64,000 nucleotides of DNA, from NCBI GenBank assembly GCA_947496555.1, contig CANMDH010000022.1:1-64000 (forward strand), written 5' to 3'. The notes beneath the pieces are model-generated. The model did not search any database and had not been told where the DNA came from. It saw nothing but the letters and a program-made list of their open reading frames with translations. The translations under genes and the position numbers were made by a program. Within the stretch, counting starts at the first letter, position 1. Every line of letters starts with the position of its first letter. The DNA comes from an uncultured Aquimarina sp. GTDB lineage: Bacteria; Bacteroidota; Bacteroidia; Flavobacteriales; Flavobacteriaceae. Of the stretch, positions 62,438 through 64,000 are shown piece after piece.

Positions 62438-64000
62438 ATGATTCGTATTTCAGAAAAAACATTAAAAGACTTAGAGTTTGACACAATCCTTGATCATATT
62501 GCAGCGTTGTGCAATACCGATTATGGAAAATCAAAAGCACTAAAAGTGATACCTTTCGAAACCGAACAAAAACTCGAAATTGCTTTACAAGAAGTTTTCG
62601 AATACAAATCCTCTAGTTTTAATGATACTAGAATTCCGAATCATGGTTTTGACAGTATCAATAAAGAAATTCAGTTATTAAAAATAGAGAATACTTTTCT
62701 GGAGGCTTCTAATCTTAAAAAATTGGTTTCTATAAGTATCACCAGCAATGATTTGCTATCATTTTTCAAATCAAATAAAGAACTTTATCCTATTTTATAT
62801 CAAACCTCTACAAATGTTCCTTTCACAAAAGAAATCATTAATCTAATAGAGGGGATTCTTGATAAATTTGGCGAAATAAAAGATAGTGCATCTACTACCC
62901 TGCTTGGTCTAAGAAAAGAGATTAATATCATTCAGGCAAAACTAAATGGAAGTTTTGGAAAAGATCTCACCCGTTATAACAGTTTAGGGTACCTTGATGA
63001 AATCAAAGAAAGTGTTGTAGATAATCGTAGAGTGCTTGCAGTTAAGTCCATGTACCGCAGAAAAGTAAAGGGCGCTATTATGGGTAATTCTAAGACCGGA
63101 AGCATTGTATATATCGAACCCGAGGCTACGCTTCAGTTTAGTCGTGAGCTTAGCAATCTTCAATATGAAGAACGCGAAGAGATCGTAAAAATATTAAAGG
63201 ACCTCACCAACAAGCTACGCCCATTTGACGAACTCCTTCTGCAATATCAGGAATATCTAAGCGATATGGATTTGGTTTCAGCCAAGTCAAAATATGCATC
63301 CAAGCTCAATGCAGTTCTCCCGAAGATCACAAAAACCCGTGAACTTACACTTAAAGAAGCATATCACCCTCTTCTTTTACTTTCTAACCAAAGTAAAGGT
63401 GAAAAAACATTTCCGCAAAGCATCACTCTAGACAAAGACAATAGAATTATTGTTATTTCTGGACCTAATGCAGGAGGAAAAAGCATTACTTTAAAAACCA
63501 TTGGTTTATTGCAAGTAATGCTACAAAGTGGCATGCTAGTTCCTGTGCATGAATATAGTAGAATGTGCCTTTTTGATGTTATTTTGACAGATATTGGTGA
63601 TAATCAATCCATCGAGAATCATTTAAGCACCTACAGTTACCGCTTAAAGAACATGAATTATTTCCTTCGGAAATGTAACAATAAGACCTTATTTCTTATC
63701 GACGAATTCGGAACCGGTAGTGACCCAGAACTGGGCGGTGCTTTGGCCGAAGCTTTTCTAGAAGTTTTTTATGAACGTGAATCATTTGGCATCATAACTA
63801 CTCATTATGCCAATTTAAAAATGCTTGCCAACGAGCTTCCCAATATGTCCAATGCAAATATGCTTTTTGATGCAAGAACACTAGAGCCTTTATTCAAATT
63901 ATATCTTGGTGAAGCTGGAAGTTCTTTTACATTTGAAGTAGCACAAAAAAATGGAATTCCGTATAGCTTGATCAACAAAGCAAAGAAAAAAGTAGAACGC
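62438..64000 (+). CDS. mutS2: Endonuclease MutS2 (N-terminal part; runs off the window)
   Basis: The first 521 codons of a MutS2-family ATPase are present, open to the last base; the family is about 700-800 residues long. The helical lever region (about 20-300) lacks the MutS mismatch-recognition domain. The ATPase has Walker A GPNAGGKS (342-349), the segment LTDIGDNQSIENHLSTYS, and Walker B TLFLIDEFGTGSDPELGGAL. The C-terminal Smr nuclease domain would lie outside. MutS2 acts on branched DNA or stalled ribosomes depending on species. An in-frame ATG at 62423 is an alternative start; 62438 (MIRISEKTLKDLEF) matches the family N-terminus better. Confidence 0.95.
   Translation, partial: MIRISEKTLKDLEFDTILDHIAALCNTDYGKSKALKVIPFETEQKLEIALQEVFEYKSSSFNDTRIPNHGFDSINKEIQLLKIENTFLEASNLKKLVSISITSNDLLSFFKSNKELYPILYQTSTNVPFTKEIINLIEGILDKFGEIKDSASTTLLGLRKEINIIQAKLNGSFGKDLTRYNSLGYLDEIKESVVDNRRVLAVKSMYRRKVKGAIMGNSKTGSIVYIEPEATLQFSRELSNLQYEEREEIVKILKDLTNKLRPFDELLLQYQEYLSDMDLVSAKSKYASKLNAVLPKITKTRELTLKEAYHPLLLLSNQSKGEKTFPQSITLDKDNRIIVISGPNAGGKSITLKTIGLLQVMLQSGMLVPVHEYSRMCLFDVILTDIGDNQSIENHLSTYSYRLKNMNYFLRKCNNKTLFLIDEFGTGSDPELGGALAEAFLEVFYERESFGIITTHYANLKMLANELPNMSNANMLFDARTLEPLFKLYLGEAGSSFTFEVAQKNGIPYSLINKAKKKVER

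Noticed and set aside
1-64000. Mobile element, prophage, CRISPR, tRNA or rRNA
   Set aside because: No transposase, integrase, terminal repeat, spaced direct repeat array or cloverleaf was seen. Locus size and duplications suggest past transfer, but no boundary is marked.

Overview
The window looks like chromosomal DNA from a marine-type member of the Flavobacteriaceae (Bacteroidota; Aquimarina or a relative is an inference). The evidence is AT-rich DNA, weak or absent Shine-Dalgarno sequences, several TTG starts, repeated -7 elements of the TAnnTTTG type, head-GIN/DUF4097 secreted proteins behind a sigma factor, and an alpha/beta-fused 2-oxoacid dehydrogenase E1. I see no tRNA, rRNA, CRISPR array, insertion sequence or phage gene.

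Layout. (1) 1-8.4 kb is mostly housekeeping: a small secreted protein, cmk, a stand-alone MreB-like actin, lon, then an ECF sigma / membrane anti-sigma-like / DUF4097 / head-GIN operon. (2) 8.5-54.3 kb is one very large Wzy-type exopolysaccharide or capsule locus. It starts with a CpsB-type phosphatase facing a Wzc-type tyrosine kinase, then a Wza-like lipoprotein, a CapD/FlaA1-type 4,6-dehydratase and a DegT aminotransferase. Next come a plus-strand MBOAT/SGNH pair and a minus-strand sugar-modification block (two FemAB-like proteins, an FAD/NAD(P) protein, two NeuD/PglD-like acetyltransferases, two PglC-like phosphoglycosyl transferases, a carrier protein, an adenylating ligase and a GNAT). 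A GT4 gene and a plus-strand beta-helix lipoprotein follow. The last part is an unbroken 20-gene minus-strand run from 54.3 back to 32.1 kb. (3) 54.6-64 kb returns to housekeeping: the fused E1, a 2OG-Fe(II) oxygenase / SUI1 / DUF1835 / nucleoside phosphorylase operon, a leaderless binding-protein fold, two small membrane proteins, ung and a truncated mutS2.

How the locus fits together (inference from families). UDP-GlcNAc can go through the 4,6-dehydratase, aminotransferase and PglD-like acetyltransferase to a bacillosamine-type sugar, which a PglC-like enzyme attaches to undecaprenyl phosphate. It can also go through a 4-epimerase and a 6-dehydrogenase to UDP-GalNAcA. Five glycosyltransferases extend the repeat unit. 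Wzx flips it, an EpsG-like Wzy polymerises it, and Wza/Wzc with CpsB control export. The chain is probably heavily decorated: pyruvyl, methyl, acetyl and acyl or aminoacyl groups.

The most interesting feature is the repetition of acyl-activation and transfer genes. There are three MBOAT + SGNH pairs, two paralogous carrier-protein + adenylating-ligase pairs and one CapK/PaaK-like ligase. One set (39.1-43.2 kb) is contiguous and has the full composition of a Dlt system (ligase, carrier, MBOAT, SGNH) inside a Gram-negative polysaccharide operon. A second highlight is a PP-loop protein with a QueC-like four-cysteine cluster beside a pyruvyl transferase.
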